This document shows positions 28,952 to 38,242 of a stretch of DNA of 64,000 nucleotides, one piece after another. The notes under the pieces were generated by a model that saw nothing but the letters and a program-made list of their open reading frames with translations, searched no databases and was not told where the DNA came from. The first letter of the stretch is position 1, and every line of letters starts with the position of its first letter. A program made the position numbers and the translations under genes. Source of the stretch: Pantoea sp. RIT-PI-b. Its GTDB lineage: Bacteria > Pseudomonadota > Gammaproteobacteria > Enterobacterales > Enterobacteriaceae. The DNA is taken from NCBI RefSeq assembly GCF_001187905.1, contig NZ_LGIS01000017.1, positions 124,001 through 188,000 on the forward strand. Reading direction: 5' to 3'.

Positions 28952-29318
28952 TATTGCCTTCCTTAATCCTTCACTTCGTGTTTGTTTATTGTAGCGATTT
29001 CGCTCCCGTACTGAAAACGGGATTTTGTGTTTGCGCGGGTTAATCGCCATGTTTGTTAAGTTCATGCATGACAAATAACATTTTCATATCATTAATTGGC
29101 ATTAATAAATTAATAATTAGCAATAGTTTCGCTGCGTTAAGCAGCTGAAATAGCTCATTTTTGCTACAGAATCAATCTGGTAACATATTAATGGAAAAAG
29201 GCCTTACCTTTTGCAAAAAAAGTGGATTAGAATTGCCTCGGCGCTGGTCACTTGATCAGATTTCTCTCACTTTGCCGCAGTCTGTTTTCATTCAGCCTGC
29301 TTAACCTGTAACCGGATT
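28952..29318. other. 367-bp divergent spacer between grxD and mepH
   Basis: Contains an AT-rich stretch (29090-29125) and, for mepH, a possible promoter TTACCT (29204-29209), 18 bp, TAGAAT (29228-29233), giving a leader of about 80 nt. Nothing else recognised. Confidence 0.4.
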
Positions 29319-30110
29319 ATGCGTCTACTGATTACGCTTTTCATACTGGCTTTAGCCCAACTGTTCTTTAATGTGGCCGCTGCATCTCCGCATGCGCCCG
29401 TTAACGCCAGTACGTTAAAAGCAGAGAAAAAGAGCGCACGTGAAGACGAGCGCCGCAAACGACGTCCGGTGAAAACCACAACTAAAAAATCGCGCCTGAC
29501 TGCCGTCCAAAAATTCAAACTCAAAAAACAGACACCGACAGAAACCGCGCTGCACAAAACCACCAGCAAAAAATCCTCGCTGAAACTCTCCGGTAAGAAA
29601 TACGGTCATCAACGCCTGGCGAAAAAGTCATCTGCGATTGAAGTTGATGATGAAGCCATAGCGCTTACCGGCATCAAAATGAGCAAAGCACATCGTCAGC
29701 GCTATCAAAAAGCGCGTGAGACGGCGATGACCAAATTAATGGGCCAGCTTGGCAAACCCTATCAGTGGGGCGGTACCTCACCTCACACCGGCTTCGATTG
29801 CAGCGGCCTGGTGTGGTATGCCTATAAAGACCTGGTAAAGTTCAAATTCCCGCGCACCGCCAATGAAATGTATCACCTGCGCGATGCGGCACCGATAAAG
29901 CGTGAAATGCTGGAGAAAGGGGATCTGGTGTTCTTCCGCATCAACAATCGCGGCACCGCCGATCATGTCGGTGTTTATCTCGGCAATGGCAAATTCATTC
30001 AGTCACCGCGCACGGGTAAAGATATTCAGATTAGCGCATTAGGTGAGGATTACTGGCAGAAACACTATGTAGGCGCGCGTCGTATGATGACGCCAAAAAC
30101 CATTCGCTAG
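29319..30110 (+). CDS. mepH: Murein DD-endopeptidase MepH (NlpC/P60 family)
   Basis: 263 residues. Signal peptide (cleavage near residue 22, VAAASPHA), a Lys/Arg/Thr-rich disordered linker (about 25-130) and a C-terminal NlpC/P60 domain. Catalytic residues: Cys in FDCSGLVWYAY, His in DHVGVYLGNGKF and a third polar residue in QSPRTG. Cleaves D-Ala-mDAP cross-links to allow wall expansion. In E. coli sodB follows; here it is ynhF and purR. Confidence 0.93.
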   Translation: MRLLITLFILALAQLFFNVAAASPHAPVNASTLKAEKKSAREDERRKRRPVKTTTKKSRLTAVQKFKLKKQTPTETALHKTTSKKSSLKLSGKKYGHQRLAKKSSAIEVDDEAIALTGIKMSKAHRQRYQKARETAMTKLMGQLGKPYQWGGTSPHTGFDCSGLVWYAYKDLVKFKFPRTANEMYHLRDAAPIKREMLEKGDLVFFRINNRGTADHVGVYLGNGKFIQSPRTGKDIQISALGEDYWQKHYVGARRMMTPKTIR

Positions 30111-30127
30111 CGGTTGCGCAACGCCTA

Positions 30128-30165
30128 TAAAAAAGCCGGATGCTGTTAACAGCTCCGGCTTTTTT
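30128..30165. terminator. Bidirectional terminator between mepH and ynhF
   Basis: AGCCGGA (30134-30140) pairs with TCCGGCT (30154-30160) around an inner palindrome GCTGTTAACAGC; A-run on the left, T-run on the right. Terminates mepH and the convergent ynhF. Confidence 0.85.
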
Positions 30166-30166
30166 G

Positions 30167-30256
30167 TTAATGCATGATCGCGGTAAAGCTGAATGCGATA
30201 ATCATTAACAGTGCGCCAACCGTTGTCATTAGCGCCAGCTTCAAATCAGTATTCAT
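30167..30256 (-). CDS. ynhF: YnhF, 29-residue single-span membrane protein
   Basis: Too short for standard gene callers. Translates from ATG 30256 as MNTDLKLALMTT, then a hydrophobic helix, ending AFSFTAIMH, clearly similar to E. coli YnhF (MSTDLKFSLVTT...LTAALH). A strong ribosome site GGAGG lies at 30261-30265, four bases from the ATG. In E. coli the gene also sits just upstream of purR and encodes a stress-associated inner-membrane protein of unknown role. Shares the terminator with mepH. Confidence 0.88.
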   Translation of the reverse strand: MNTDLKLALMTTVGALLMIIAFSFTAIMH

Positions 30257-30469
30257 CACGCCTCCTTAGTCACACAATCTTTAGGGTTAAAGCGATTTTC
30301 GCACAGCAGTGGGCAAAAATCTCGTGTTATCCGCGCTAGCTTGCTAGAATCGCCGCCTTTCGTTGCGCAACAGATTTCGCGCCTGCTGTATTTACAGCAT
30401 GATGAAGTGATTTCGCCTGCTAAACACCCCCATTTCGCCCGCTATTTTGGGCTGTAAAAGCATTAGCAG

Positions 30470-30485
30470 ACGCAAACGTTTAACA
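30470..30485. promoter_or_regulatory. PUR box, PurR operator upstream of purR
   Basis: ACGCAAACGTTTAACA contains the full core ACGCAAACGTTT of the PurR consensus. It is 46 bp before the purR ATG, indicating autorepression when guanine or hypoxanthine is bound. Confidence 0.85.
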
Positions 30486-30530
30486 ATATACTTATCAGTA
30501 AGTTGCGATAATCCCAGGAGTACCATTTTC

Positions 30531-31556
30531 ATGGCAACAATTAAAGATGTCGCGAAGCGCGCCGGTGTTTCAACCACCACGGTTTCGCATGTCATCAACA
30601 AAACGCGTTTCGTTGCGGAAGAGACGCGTAACGCCGTATGGGAAGCGATCAAAGAATTGCATTACTCGCCAAGTGCCGTGGCGCGTAGTCTGAAAGTGAA
30701 TCACACCAAAACTCTGGGCCTATTGGCAACGTCGAGCGAAGCGCCCTACTTTGCCGAAATTATTGAAGCGGTAGAAAATCACTGCTTCGATCGCGGCTAT
30801 ACGCTGATTCTCGGCAACGCGCACAACGATTTGCAGAAGCAGCGCGCTTATCTGTCAATGATGGCGCAAAAACGCGTCGATGGTTTGCTGGTGATGTGTT
30901 CTGAGTATCCGGACGATCTGCTGCAAATGCTGGAAGAGAACCGCAATATCCCGATGGTGGTGATGGATTGGGGCGCTTCACGCGGTGATTTTACCGATAC
31001 CGTGCAGGACAACGCGTTTCAGGGTGGCTATCTCGCGGGGCGTTATCTGATTGAACGCGGTCATCGCGATATTGGCGCGATTCCCGGCCAGATGGAGCGC
31101 AACACCGGCGGCGGACGTCACGCGGGTTTCCTGCAGGCGATGAACGAGGCGGGCATTGCGGTACGTCCAGAATGGGTGGTTCAGGGCGATTTTGAACCTG
31201 AATCAGGTTACCAGGCGATGCAGCAGATTTTAAACCAGAAACAGCGGCCAACCGCCGTATTCTGCGGGGGCGACATCATGGCCATGGGCGCGATTTGTGC
31301 CGCCGATGAGATGGGCTTACGCGTACCACAGGATATCTCGGTAATTGGTTACGACAACGTGCGCAACGCGCGCTATTTCACTCCAGCCCTGACGACCGTG
31401 CACCAGCCGAAAGCCGAACTGGGTGAAAAAGCGCTGGAAATGCTATTGGATCGCATCACCAGCAAACGCGAAGATCCGCAAACCATCGAGGTGCAGCCAA
31501 CGCTGATTGAGCGTCGCTCAGTGGCGGATGGCCCGTTCCGCGACTATCGCCGCTAA
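30531..31556 (+). CDS. purR: Purine repressor PurR (LacI family)
   Basis: 341 residues from ATG 30531, the exact E. coli length; an open frame extends 28 codons upstream over the PUR box and is not expected to be translated. LacI-type DNA-binding domain ([25 protein letters not shown]), hinge helix [10 protein letters not shown] and periplasmic-binding-like corepressor domain. Represses purine synthesis genes. GGAG at 30517-30520 region serves as SD. Its TAA overlaps the stop of convergent punR. Confidence 0.97.
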   Translation: MATIKDVAKRAGVSTTTVSHVINKTRFVAEETRNAVWEAIKELHYSPSAVARSLKVNHTKTLGLLATSSEAPYFAEIIEAVENHCFDRGYTLILGNAHNDLQKQRAYLSMMAQKRVDGLLVMCSEYPDDLLQMLEENRNIPMVVMDWGASRGDFTDTVQDNAFQGGYLAGRYLIERGHRDIGAIPGQMERNTGGGRHAGFLQAMNEAGIAVRPEWVVQGDFEPESGYQAMQQILNQKQRPTAVFCGGDIMAMGAICAADEMGLRVPQDISVIGYDNVRNARYFTPALTTVHQPKAELGEKALEMLLDRITSKREDPQTIEVQPTLIERRSVADGPFRDYRR

Positions 31557-32464
31557 ACCGAGACTTCGCTGAGCCATTCGTGGTTCAGCGTTTCAGCATC
31601 CCCGAGATATACCAGTAACCATTCCAGTGCCGGTGACGCACGTTGTTCAGCCCAGCTGACGCAACACGGACTATCCGGAAAGGCTTGCGGCAATGGCAAT
31701 TCTACCAACCGGTGATTATTCAGCAGCGGCCGCGCCAGATGACCCGGCACCATTCCGACGCACAATCCCGCCTGCAGGCACTCCAGCCCGGTTTCCCAAT
31801 CCGGCACCACCAGCCGCCGCTGATTATCCAGCGTCCATGTCATACGACGCGGCAGCGCACGCGAGGTGTCTTCCAGCACCAGTGATGGCCACACACGCAG
31901 CGTTTCATCATCCAGCAGTTCACTGTTGACCAAAGGATGATCGGGGCTCACCACGCAGCGCCAGTTAAGCGCGCCCATATCCTGAAAAGCAAAGCGCCCA
32001 CCGACCGGGATCGCCTGAGTGGCACCAATCGCCACATCAACACGTCCGTCAGCCAGGGCATCCCACACGCCATTGAACACCTCAAAGCTGATGATCAACT
32101 CCATATCTGGAAAATGACGATAGAAATCCTTTACCAGTTGTCGCGTGCGCTGCGGTTTTACAATGCAGTCAACGGCTATGCTTAACTCACCGCGCCAGCC
32201 ATTGGCCAGCTGCTGGCACTGCCTGCGCGTTGCCAGCATTTTTTTGATAACAGACCGCCCCTCCCGTACAAAATGTTCGCCGGCCGGCGTCATTACCACC
32301 TCGCGATGTTGACGTTCGAACAGCGGCACCGCCAGCCAGGTTTCAAGCTGACGCACCGTATAGCTGACGGCAGAGGGCACGCGATGGAGCTCCTGCGCCG
32401 CTGCGCTAAAACTACCGGTGCGCGCCACGGCATCGACCACTTCAAGTGCATATTCTGACCACAT
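31553..32464 (-). CDS. punR: LysR-family activator PunR (YdhB)
   Basis: 303 residues from ATG 32464 ([41 protein letters not shown]), as in E. coli YdhB; twelve extra codons upstream lack homology. N-terminal winged helix-turn-helix and a LysR effector domain. In E. coli PunR activates the adjacent divergent transporter gene punC. Stop codons of purR and punR overlap by two bases tail to tail. Confidence 0.93.
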   Translation of the reverse strand: MWSEYALEVVDAVARTGSFSAAAQELHRVPSAVSYTVRQLETWLAVPLFERQHREVVMTPAGEHFVREGRSVIKKMLATRRQCQQLANGWRGELSIAVDCIVKPQRTRQLVKDFYRHFPDMELIISFEVFNGVWDALADGRVDVAIGATQAIPVGGRFAFQDMGALNWRCVVSPDHPLVNSELLDDETLRVWPSLVLEDTSRALPRRMTWTLDNQRRLVVPDWETGLECLQAGLCVGMVPGHLARPLLNNHRLVELPLPQAFPDSPCCVSWAEQRASPALEWLLVYLGDAETLNHEWLSEVSV

Positions 32465-32574
32465 AATTTTGCCTTCAAAAATTTTAACAGCACTGTGCAA
32501 ATATTAGCGTTTCACAAAGCGCGCTGCATCCTTTTACACTCCCCGCCGTTCAACCTGCCCAAAAGAGAATCAAC

Positions 32575-33777
32575 ATGTTGTCGTCTAAAGCATTTATGCC
32601 TTACCTTGCCGTGCTCAGTATGCTCGGCTTTCTTGCCACGGATATGTATTTACCTGCTTTTGGCGATATGCAGCGTGATTTTGCTAGCGCGCCGGGCACC
32701 ATCAGCGCCAGCCTGAGCCTGTTTCTCGGCGGCTTTGCTTGCGCGCAGGTTTTTTGGGGGCCGTTGTCGGATCGTTACGGTCGCAAGCCCATTCTTCTTG
32801 CCGGCCTGGCCATTTTCGCGCTCGGTTGTTTGGGGATGCTGTGGGTTACTGACGTACGCCTGATGCTGGCGCTGCGCTTTGTACAGGCGATTGGCGTTTG
32901 CGCCGCAGCCGTGAGCTGGCAAGCGCTGGTGGTGGACCACTATCCTAAAGCGAAAGCGAACAAAGTCTTTGCCACCATTATGCCGCTGGTTGCGCTCTCT
33001 CCAGCGCTGGCACCGCTGTTAGGTGCGTGGCTAATCAGCCACTTCCACTGGCGCAGTATTTTCATCGCGCTTACGCTGATCGCGCTGCTATTACTGATTG
33101 GTACACTGCAGTTAACGACAGTGAAACGCGAAAAAGTCACCAGTGGCCAACAACCTGGCTGGTTAACTTTGCTGGGCACCCGCGTTTACAGCGGCAATGT
33201 ATTAATTTACTCCGCTTGTTCAGCGAGTTTCTTTGCCTGGTTGACAGGTTCGCCCTTTATTCTCGCCGCTGCGGGTTTAACGCCGGGCGATATTGGCCTG
33301 AGTTATATCCCTCAAACCATTGCTTTCCTTATCGGTGGCTTTGGCTGCCGGGCGATGTTAAATCATTATCAGGGGGCACAACTATTGCCGTGGTTGCTGG
33401 TGGTGTATAGCCTGAGCATCCTGAGCCTGTTTGTGATTGCCCTGATGCCATCAGCCCCGCTGTTTGTGTTGCTAATGCCCTTCTGCGGTATGGCGTTGGC
33501 CAATGGCGCCATCTACCCGATTGTTGTCGCCAGCGCATTAGCGCCCTTCCCGCACGCCACCGGCAAAGCCGCGGGTTTGCAGAATCTTTTCCAGTTAGGT
33601 TTATGCTTCGCCGCCAGCCTGTTGGTATCAGCCGGGCTGGAGAAGGCGCTGTTCAACACCACATTAGTGATGGTGGCAACGGTCGTTTTGGCATGGGTCG
33701 GCTTCATCTGCCAACGCGCAATAAGCGCACAAAGTGATATTGCCCACACTTCCCGTCCCTGCGAAGATAATCAGTAA
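32575..33777 (+). CDS. punC: Purine nucleoside transporter PunC (MFS, Bcr/CflA family)
   Basis: 400 residues, twelve helices, drug:H+ antiporter-1 type with the signature [14 protein letters not shown] after helix 2. E. coli PunC (YdhC) imports purine nucleosides such as adenosine. Divergent from punR with 110 bp between. The purR-punR-punC trio brings purine repression and nucleoside uptake together. Confidence 0.92.
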   Translation: MLSSKAFMPYLAVLSMLGFLATDMYLPAFGDMQRDFASAPGTISASLSLFLGGFACAQVFWGPLSDRYGRKPILLAGLAIFALGCLGMLWVTDVRLMLALRFVQAIGVCAAAVSWQALVVDHYPKAKANKVFATIMPLVALSPALAPLLGAWLISHFHWRSIFIALTLIALLLLIGTLQLTTVKREKVTSGQQPGWLTLLGTRVYSGNVLIYSACSASFFAWLTGSPFILAAAGLTPGDIGLSYIPQTIAFLIGGFGCRAMLNHYQGAQLLPWLLVVYSLSILSLFVIALMPSAPLFVLLMPFCGMALANGAIYPIVVASALAPFPHATGKAAGLQNLFQLGLCFAASLLVSAGLEKALFNTTLVMVATVVLAWVGFICQRAISAQSDIAHTSRPCEDNQ

Positions 33778-33785
33778 GGCAACGA

Positions 33786-33809
33786 TTATCGTTAGCAAAC
33801 TAACGATAA
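33786..33809 (+). terminator. Perfect stem-loop after punC
   Basis: TTATCGTTAG (33786-33795), loop CAAA, CTAACGATAA (33800-33809), nine bases past the punC stop. No T-run follows, so intrinsic termination is uncertain; it may protect the punC 3' end. Confidence 0.5.
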
Positions 33810-33859
33810 GCCGTTGAATATTGACCCACGTGAGCATATACTCTGTGGGTCCGTATTTC

Positions 33860-33868
33860 TGCTATAAA
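33860..33868 (+). promoter_or_regulatory. Candidate distal promoter of cfa (extended -10)
   Basis: TGCTATAAA is an extended -10 element without a good -35. It would start transcription near 33875 and give cfa a leader of about 205 nt, close to the long leader known for the vegetative promoter of E. coli cfa. Confidence 0.5.
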
Positions 33869-34035
33869 TCAATAATATAAATGTAATACCTTTAGCGACT
33901 CTGTCGCGGGATGGCGTCTGCACGATACTCCAGTGTTGCGTCAACGTTTTCTCATCAAATTCATACCTCTGTAAAACGTCGGATTTCTGGCGCACGGATT
34001 TTCCGTGAGTTCTCTCACAGGTCTTGGGAAATTGG

Positions 34036-34042
34036 CTATTCT
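34036..34042 (+). promoter_or_regulatory. Candidate proximal sigma-S promoter of cfa
   Basis: CTATTCT resembles a stationary-phase (RpoS) -10. A start near 34048 leaves a leader of about 32 nt, matching the short-leader RpoS promoter position reported for E. coli cfa. Confidence 0.4.
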
Positions 34043-34079
34043 TTTTCTCAGGTTCAGATCGGAAGGTGATGGAGAAGCT

Positions 34080-35228
34080 ATGAGTTCATCTGTTATAGAA
34101 GAAGTGAGCCTTGAAGAAAACCACTGGTTTCGGATCGTCAATGAACTGCTAGAGCGCGCTGATATTGCAGTTAATGGCACTCGTCCCTGGGATATTCAGG
34201 TAAAGCATCCAGATTTTTTTAAACGCGTACTTGAGGAAGGATCGCTCGGTTTAGGTGAAAGTTACATGGATGGTTGGTGGGAGTGCGAACAACTCGACAT
34301 GTTCTTCCACCGCGTATTAAAACACCATCTGGATAAACAATTACCACGGCATTTTAAAGATACGTTGCGTATTGCAGCAGCGCGTCTCACTAATTTGCAG
34401 TCAAAGAAACGAGCCTGGATTGTCGGTAAAGAACATTACGATCTCGGTAATGATCTCTTCACATTGATGCTTGATCCCTACATGCAATATTCATGTGGCT
34501 ACTGGAAAGAGGCTGACACCCTGGAAAACGCGCAGCAGGCAAAACTGGATATGATTTGTCGCAAGTTGCAACTTGAACCAGGCATGACATTGTTGGATAT
34601 CGGCTGTGGTTGGGGTGGTCTGGCAGAATATGCGGCACGCCATTACGGCGTAACCGTGCAGGGTGTCACTATATCCGCCGAGCAGCAAAAACTGGCACAA
34701 CAACGCTGCGAAGGGTTAGATGTCACTATCTTGTTGCAGGATTATCGCGACCTCAATAATCAATATGATCGTATTGTTTCCGTCGGGATGTTTGAACACG
34801 TCGGGCCGAAAAACTATGCCACTTATTTTGATGTTGCCGATCGCAATCTCAAGCCAGACGGCATATTTTTGCTGCACACCATTGGTGCCCTCACCACGGA
34901 TATGAACGTCGATCCATGGATTGATAAATATATATTCCCGAATGGTTGCCTGCCGTCGGTGCGGCAAATTGCCGATGCCAGTGAGCCACATTTTGTTATG
35001 GAAGATTGGCATAATTTTGGCGCGGATTACGATACAACGTTAATGGCCTGGTATGAACGTTTTCAGACAGCATGGCCGCAGTTAGCCGAGAACTATGGCG
35101 AACGTTTCAAACGGATGTTCGACTATTATCTCAATGCCTGCGCGGGTGCGTTTCGCGCGCGGGATATACAGCTGTGGCAGGTAGTCTTTAGTCGTGGCAA
35201 GGATGGCGGATTACGCGTTGCGCGTTAA
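34080..35228 (+). CDS. cfa: Cyclopropane-fatty-acyl-phospholipid synthase
   Basis: 382 residues from ATG 34080, the E. coli length; GGAG at 34071-34074 is the SD and the frame upstream is leader. S-adenosylmethionine-dependent enzyme that adds a methylene across double bonds of membrane phospholipid acyl chains on entry to stationary phase and in acid. SAM motif LLDIGCGWGGLAEYAA near 170; catalytic-domain hallmarks EHVGPKNY and YDTTLMAWYERF. Peripheral membrane enzyme. Confidence 0.97.
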   Translation: MSSSVIEEVSLEENHWFRIVNELLERADIAVNGTRPWDIQVKHPDFFKRVLEEGSLGLGESYMDGWWECEQLDMFFHRVLKHHLDKQLPRHFKDTLRIAAARLTNLQSKKRAWIVGKEHYDLGNDLFTLMLDPYMQYSCGYWKEADTLENAQQAKLDMICRKLQLEPGMTLLDIGCGWGGLAEYAARHYGVTVQGVTISAEQQKLAQQRCEGLDVTILLQDYRDLNNQYDRIVSVGMFEHVGPKNYATYFDVADRNLKPDGIFLLHTIGALTTDMNVDPWIDKYIFPNGCLPSVRQIADASEPHFVMEDWHNFGADYDTTLMAWYERFQTAWPQLAENYGERFKRMFDYYLNACAGAFRARDIQLWQVVFSRGKDGGLRVAR

Positions 35229-35248
35229 TAAAGATTATTAAGTCAATC

Positions 35249-35274
35249 AAGGCGCCGCTCGGCGCCTTTTTTAT
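35249..35274 (+). terminator. Intrinsic terminator of cfa
   Basis: GGCGCC (35251-35256), loop GCTC, GGCGCC (35261-35266), extended by AA/TT and followed by TTTTTT. Confidence 0.88.
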
Positions 35275-35279
35275 CAACG

Positions 35280-35924
35280 CTATTCTGCGTTATCAGCCTG
35301 CGCCAGAGCCGCCACTTCACGCTGTGCCAGCACACGCTCAACCGTTTCCACAATTGCCTGAGTATGAGGATCAATTTCAATATTGACCTTCTGACCGAAC
35401 TTCTTCGCACCCAGAGTGGTACGCTCCAGCGTTTCCGGAATCAGATGGACACAGAATTTGCTTTTAGTGACGTCGCCCACCGTCAGACTTATTCCATCGA
35501 TGCCGACAAAGCCTTTATGCAGAATATATTTGATCTGCGTGGCGTCCTGTAATTTAAACCAGATTTCGCGATTATTTTCTGACTGGATAATTTTGCAGAT
35601 TTCCGCCGTGGTCATAATATGACCAGACATTAAATGACCGCCAATTTCATCACTAAACTTTGCCGCACGTTCAATATTGACTACGTCACCAACCTTTAAT
35701 TCGCCCAGGTTGGTAATGCGCAACGTTTCTTTGATCAGATCGAAACTCACACGATCGCCATCAATCGCTGTCACCGTCAGGCAACAGCCGTTGTGCGCCA
35801 CCGATGCGCCCAACGCCAGGCCGGGTAACAGTTCTTCCGGCAAACGTACAATATGCGTACGAAACAGATCTTTTTCTTCAATGCCGACAATTTCAGCCGT
35901 GCCTTGCACAATTCCAGTAAACAT
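35280..35924 (-). CDS. ribC: Riboflavin synthase alpha subunit
   Basis: 214 residues (called ribE in many annotations). Two tandem lumazine-binding domains, visible as the repeated starts [16 protein letters not shown] and [14 protein letters not shown], each with a TVGD/TVTA-like loop. Converts two 6,7-dimethyl-8-ribityllumazine molecules to riboflavin; acts as a trimer. Divergent from mdtK. No FMN riboswitch is seen upstream, as expected for this scattered pathway gene. Confidence 0.95.
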   Translation of the reverse strand: MFTGIVQGTAEIVGIEEKDLFRTHIVRLPEELLPGLALGASVAHNGCCLTVTAIDGDRVSFDLIKETLRITNLGELKVGDVVNIERAAKFSDEIGGHLMSGHIMTTAEICKIIQSENNREIWFKLQDATQIKYILHKGFVGIDGISLTVGDVTKSKFCVHLIPETLERTTLGAKKFGQKVNIEIDPHTQAIVETVERVLAQREVAALAQADNAE

Positions 35925-36121
35925 AATCTCAGCCTCTGCAAAGTTTGCGTCAGTTTATCACAGCTTACCGGCCACAGCTTAATTTGGCGGAGCTCAAACT
36001 TTACACAAATTGCTAAACAAAATGCGATCAACGTTTGGCGGATGCCAACGCTGCCGCTACACTATGCCGCGCATTCTATGGGGATTTCTCCCACTCTCTT
36101 CTTTAATTAAGCAGGTGTTAC

Positions 36122-37495
36122 GTGCAGAAGTATTTTACAGAAGCGCGTCAATTGCTGGCCCTCGCGATCCCGGTCATCCTTGCTCAGGTGGCACAGACCG
36201 CGATGGGTTTCGTAGATACTGTTATGGCCGGTGCGGTAAGCGCCACGGATATGGCCGCCGTTGCTGTCGGCACCTCTATCTGGCTTCCCGCCATTCTGTT
36301 TGGTCATGGTCTTCTACTGGCTTTGACGCCTACCGTTGCGCAACTCAACGGATCGGGACGACGCGAGCGTATCGCGGAACAAGTGCGCCAGGGATACTGG
36401 ATGGCAATGGGTGTCGCGCTATTAATCATGGTGGTGCTGTGGAACGCCGGTTATCTGATTAACACCATGCATGATATCGATCCTGAATTGGCCGCCAAAG
36501 CTGAAGGATATCTGCACGCGTTGCTGTGGGGGGCGCCGGGTTACCTGCTGTTCCAGGTGATGCGCAACCAGTGTGAAGGGCTGTCGAAAACTAAACCGGC
36601 GATGCTGTTGGGTTTCCTCGGCCTGATGGTGAACATTCCGCTCAACTATGTGTTCATTTACGGCCATTTTGGTATGCCGGCTTTAGGCGGCGTGGGCTGC
36701 GGTGTGGCAACGGCTTCAGTCTATTGGGTGATGTTCCTTGTGATGCGCTTCTGGGTGAAACGCATGGCAAGCATGCGCGATATTCGCATGAAAACTCGCT
36801 GGTCCCCACCCTCTCGCGCCATTTTATCCCGGCTGTTCACGCTGGGATTGCCGGTGGCATTAGCGCTGTTCTTCGAGGTTACGCTGTTTGCTGTGGTAGC
36901 ACTGCTGGTATCACCGCTCGGCATTGTGAAGGTGGCTGGACACCAGATTGCGCTCAACTTTAGCTCTCTGATGTTTGTGTTGCCGCTGTCGCTTGGCGTG
37001 GCGACCACCATTCGCGTTGGCTATCGACTCGGCCAGGGTTCGGCCGAACAGGCGCGCGTCGCCGCGTGGACTGGACAAGGGGTTGGCATCAGTATGGCGG
37101 CGATCACCGCGCTGTTTACGGTGATTTTCCGTCATGATATCGCCGGACTCTATACCGCTAATCCGGAAGTGATAACTCTGGCCGCGCAACTGATGCTGCT
37201 GGCCGCGATCTATCAGTTCTCGGATTCGATTCAGGTGATTGGCAGCGGTATTTTACGTGGCTATAAAGATACGCGATCGATCTTCTTCATCACCTTTATT
37301 GCCTACTGGGTATTGGGTTTGCCGGTGGGCTATGTGCTGGCGATGACCGATTGGGTGCTACCAAAGCTCGGTCCAGCTGGTTTCTGGTGCGGCTTTATTA
37401 TCGGCCTGACCTCGGCGGCCGTAATGATGATTTGGCGTATCCGACGTTTGCAGCGCTTACCCGCTCAGGTGATCCTGGCCCGCGCCGCACGCTAA
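36122..37495 (+). CDS. mdtK: MATE-family multidrug efflux pump MdtK (NorM)
   Basis: 457 residues, twelve helices in two homologous halves. Na+ or H+-coupled export of cationic drugs and fluoroquinolones. It starts with GTG 36122 and reads [22 protein letters not shown], the same start used in E. coli. Typical MATE segments: [13 protein letters not shown] and [20 protein letters not shown]. The tRNA-Val cluster follows. Confidence 0.95.
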   Translation: MQKYFTEARQLLALAIPVILAQVAQTAMGFVDTVMAGAVSATDMAAVAVGTSIWLPAILFGHGLLLALTPTVAQLNGSGRRERIAEQVRQGYWMAMGVALLIMVVLWNAGYLINTMHDIDPELAAKAEGYLHALLWGAPGYLLFQVMRNQCEGLSKTKPAMLLGFLGLMVNIPLNYVFIYGHFGMPALGGVGCGVATASVYWVMFLVMRFWVKRMASMRDIRMKTRWSPPSRAILSRLFTLGLPVALALFFEVTLFAVVALLVSPLGIVKVAGHQIALNFSSLMFVLPLSLGVATTIRVGYRLGQGSAEQARVAAWTGQGVGISMAAITALFTVIFRHDIAGLYTANPEVITLAAQLMLLAAIYQFSDSIQVIGSGILRGYKDTRSIFFITFIAYWVLGLPVGYVLAMTDWVLPKLGPAGFWCGFIIGLTSAAVMMIWRIRRLQRLPAQVILARAAR

Positions 37496-37568
37496 GTGAC
37501 TGAACGCACATTAATTGGCAGGCAACGGCTAAAAAAACGACGCATAGCACAGTTGCTGGTCAGTCGTA

Positions 37569-37589
37569 GGGGAAAAACACTTTTTCCCC
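37569..37589. terminator. Perfect inverted repeat between mdtK and the tRNA promoter
   Basis: GGGGAAAAA (37569-37577), CAC, TTTTTCCCC (37581-37589). It ends one base before the -35 of the tRNA promoter. Could terminate mdtK or isolate the two units; the T-run lies within the stem, so it is not a standard terminator. Confidence 0.45.
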
Positions 37590-37618
37590 TTGCCAGCTTC
37601 ACGGCCTGCCGTTAATAT
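37590..37618 (+). promoter_or_regulatory. Promoter of the tRNA-Val cluster
   Basis: TTGCCA (37590-37595), 17 bp, TAATAT (37613-37618), then a GC-rich discriminator (CGTCCCCGC). This is the stringent-control type of stable-RNA promoter. First tRNA starts 31 bases downstream of the -10. Confidence 0.75.
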
Positions 37619-37648
37619 TCGTCCCCGCTGTCGCCCTGACAGCATGTT

Positions 37649-37725
37649 GCGCTCTTAGCTCAGTTGGTTAGAGCACCACCTTGACATGGTGGGGGTCGAT
37701 GGTTCGAGTCCATTAGAGCGCACCA
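37649..37725 (+). tRNA. tRNA-Val (anticodon GAC)
   Basis: 77 nt with encoded CCA. Acceptor stem GCGCTCT/AGAGCGC, D-arm AGCTCAGTTGGTTAGAGC, anticodon arm CCACCTTGACATGGTGG with GAC in the loop, T-arm with TTCGAGT. Identical to the third copy at 37825-37901. Confidence 0.98.
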
Positions 37726-37728
37726 AGT

Positions 37729-37805
37729 GCGTCCGTAGCTCAGTTGGTTAGAGCACCACCTTGACATGGTGGGGGTCGGTGGTTCGAGTCCACTCGGACG
37801 CACCA
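37729..37805 (+). tRNA. tRNA-Val (anticodon GAC), variant copy
   Basis: 77 nt with encoded CCA. Same D-arm and anticodon arm as its neighbours, but the acceptor stem is GCGTCCG/CGGACGC and the T-stem differs by a paired change. Only three bases separate it from the first copy, so the cluster is processed from one transcript. Confidence 0.98.
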
Positions 37806-37824
37806 ATTATTGAATTTCCTGAAT

Positions 37825-37901
37825 GCGCTCTTAGCTCAGTTGGTTAGAGCACCACCTTGACATGGTGGGGGTCGATGGTTCGAGTCCATTAGAGCGCACC
37901 A
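37825..37901 (+). tRNA. tRNA-Val (anticodon GAC), third copy
   Basis: 77 nt with encoded CCA, base-for-base the same as the copy at 37649-37725. Nineteen bases downstream of the second copy. E. coli has two such genes (valV, valW) at this locus. Confidence 0.98.
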
Positions 37902-37969
37902 CTCTGTTTTATCTCCTTGCGCAACATCCTTTTCTTGATCTGCATCGTCTTTCTTACGCCGCTTTTATA

Positions 37970-37998
37970 TTGGTTTTCGCATACTTAGCGACTATACT
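37970..37998 (+). promoter_or_regulatory. Promoter of pykF
   Basis: TTGGTT (37970-37975), 17 bp, TATACT (37993-37998). Start expected near 38005, giving a leader of about 240 nt. The Cra site lies just downstream. Confidence 0.6.
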
Positions 37999-38015
37999 AT
38001 GCCGCGTTGTTCCAC

Positions 38016-38029
38016 CTGAAAGGTTTCAG
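38016..38029. promoter_or_regulatory. Cra (FruR)-like operator downstream of the pykF promoter
   Basis: CTGAAAGGTTTCAG is a perfect inverted repeat with the TGAAA/TTTCA arms of Cra sites. Lying after the predicted start of transcription, it fits repression of pykF during gluconeogenic growth, relieved by fructose phosphates. Confidence 0.65.
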
Positions 38030-38242
38030 CGCTAACGTGCCTATGCAAACAACTCAAATGATTTGCGCAACACTGCTCGGTCAGTTCCCTCGCGTACTGC
38101 ATAACTTCTCTGCACGCTTTGCTTTCGTCTCCTATTCTTATTTCTGTGAAATCCGTTCCAACACCATAAATATTCTCACTTCGGTGCCCAGTGCATCGAA
38201 TTCCGACCTTTATCATCCATCACAACTTATAGAAAACCTGAC

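Noticed and set aside
35925..36121. FMN riboswitch upstream of ribC
   Set aside because: No RFN-element segments are seen; the spacer is short and the enterobacterial RFN element belongs to ribB.
36010..36462. 150-codon frame overlapping the start of mdtK
   Set aside because: Out of frame with the conserved MdtK protein and without homology.
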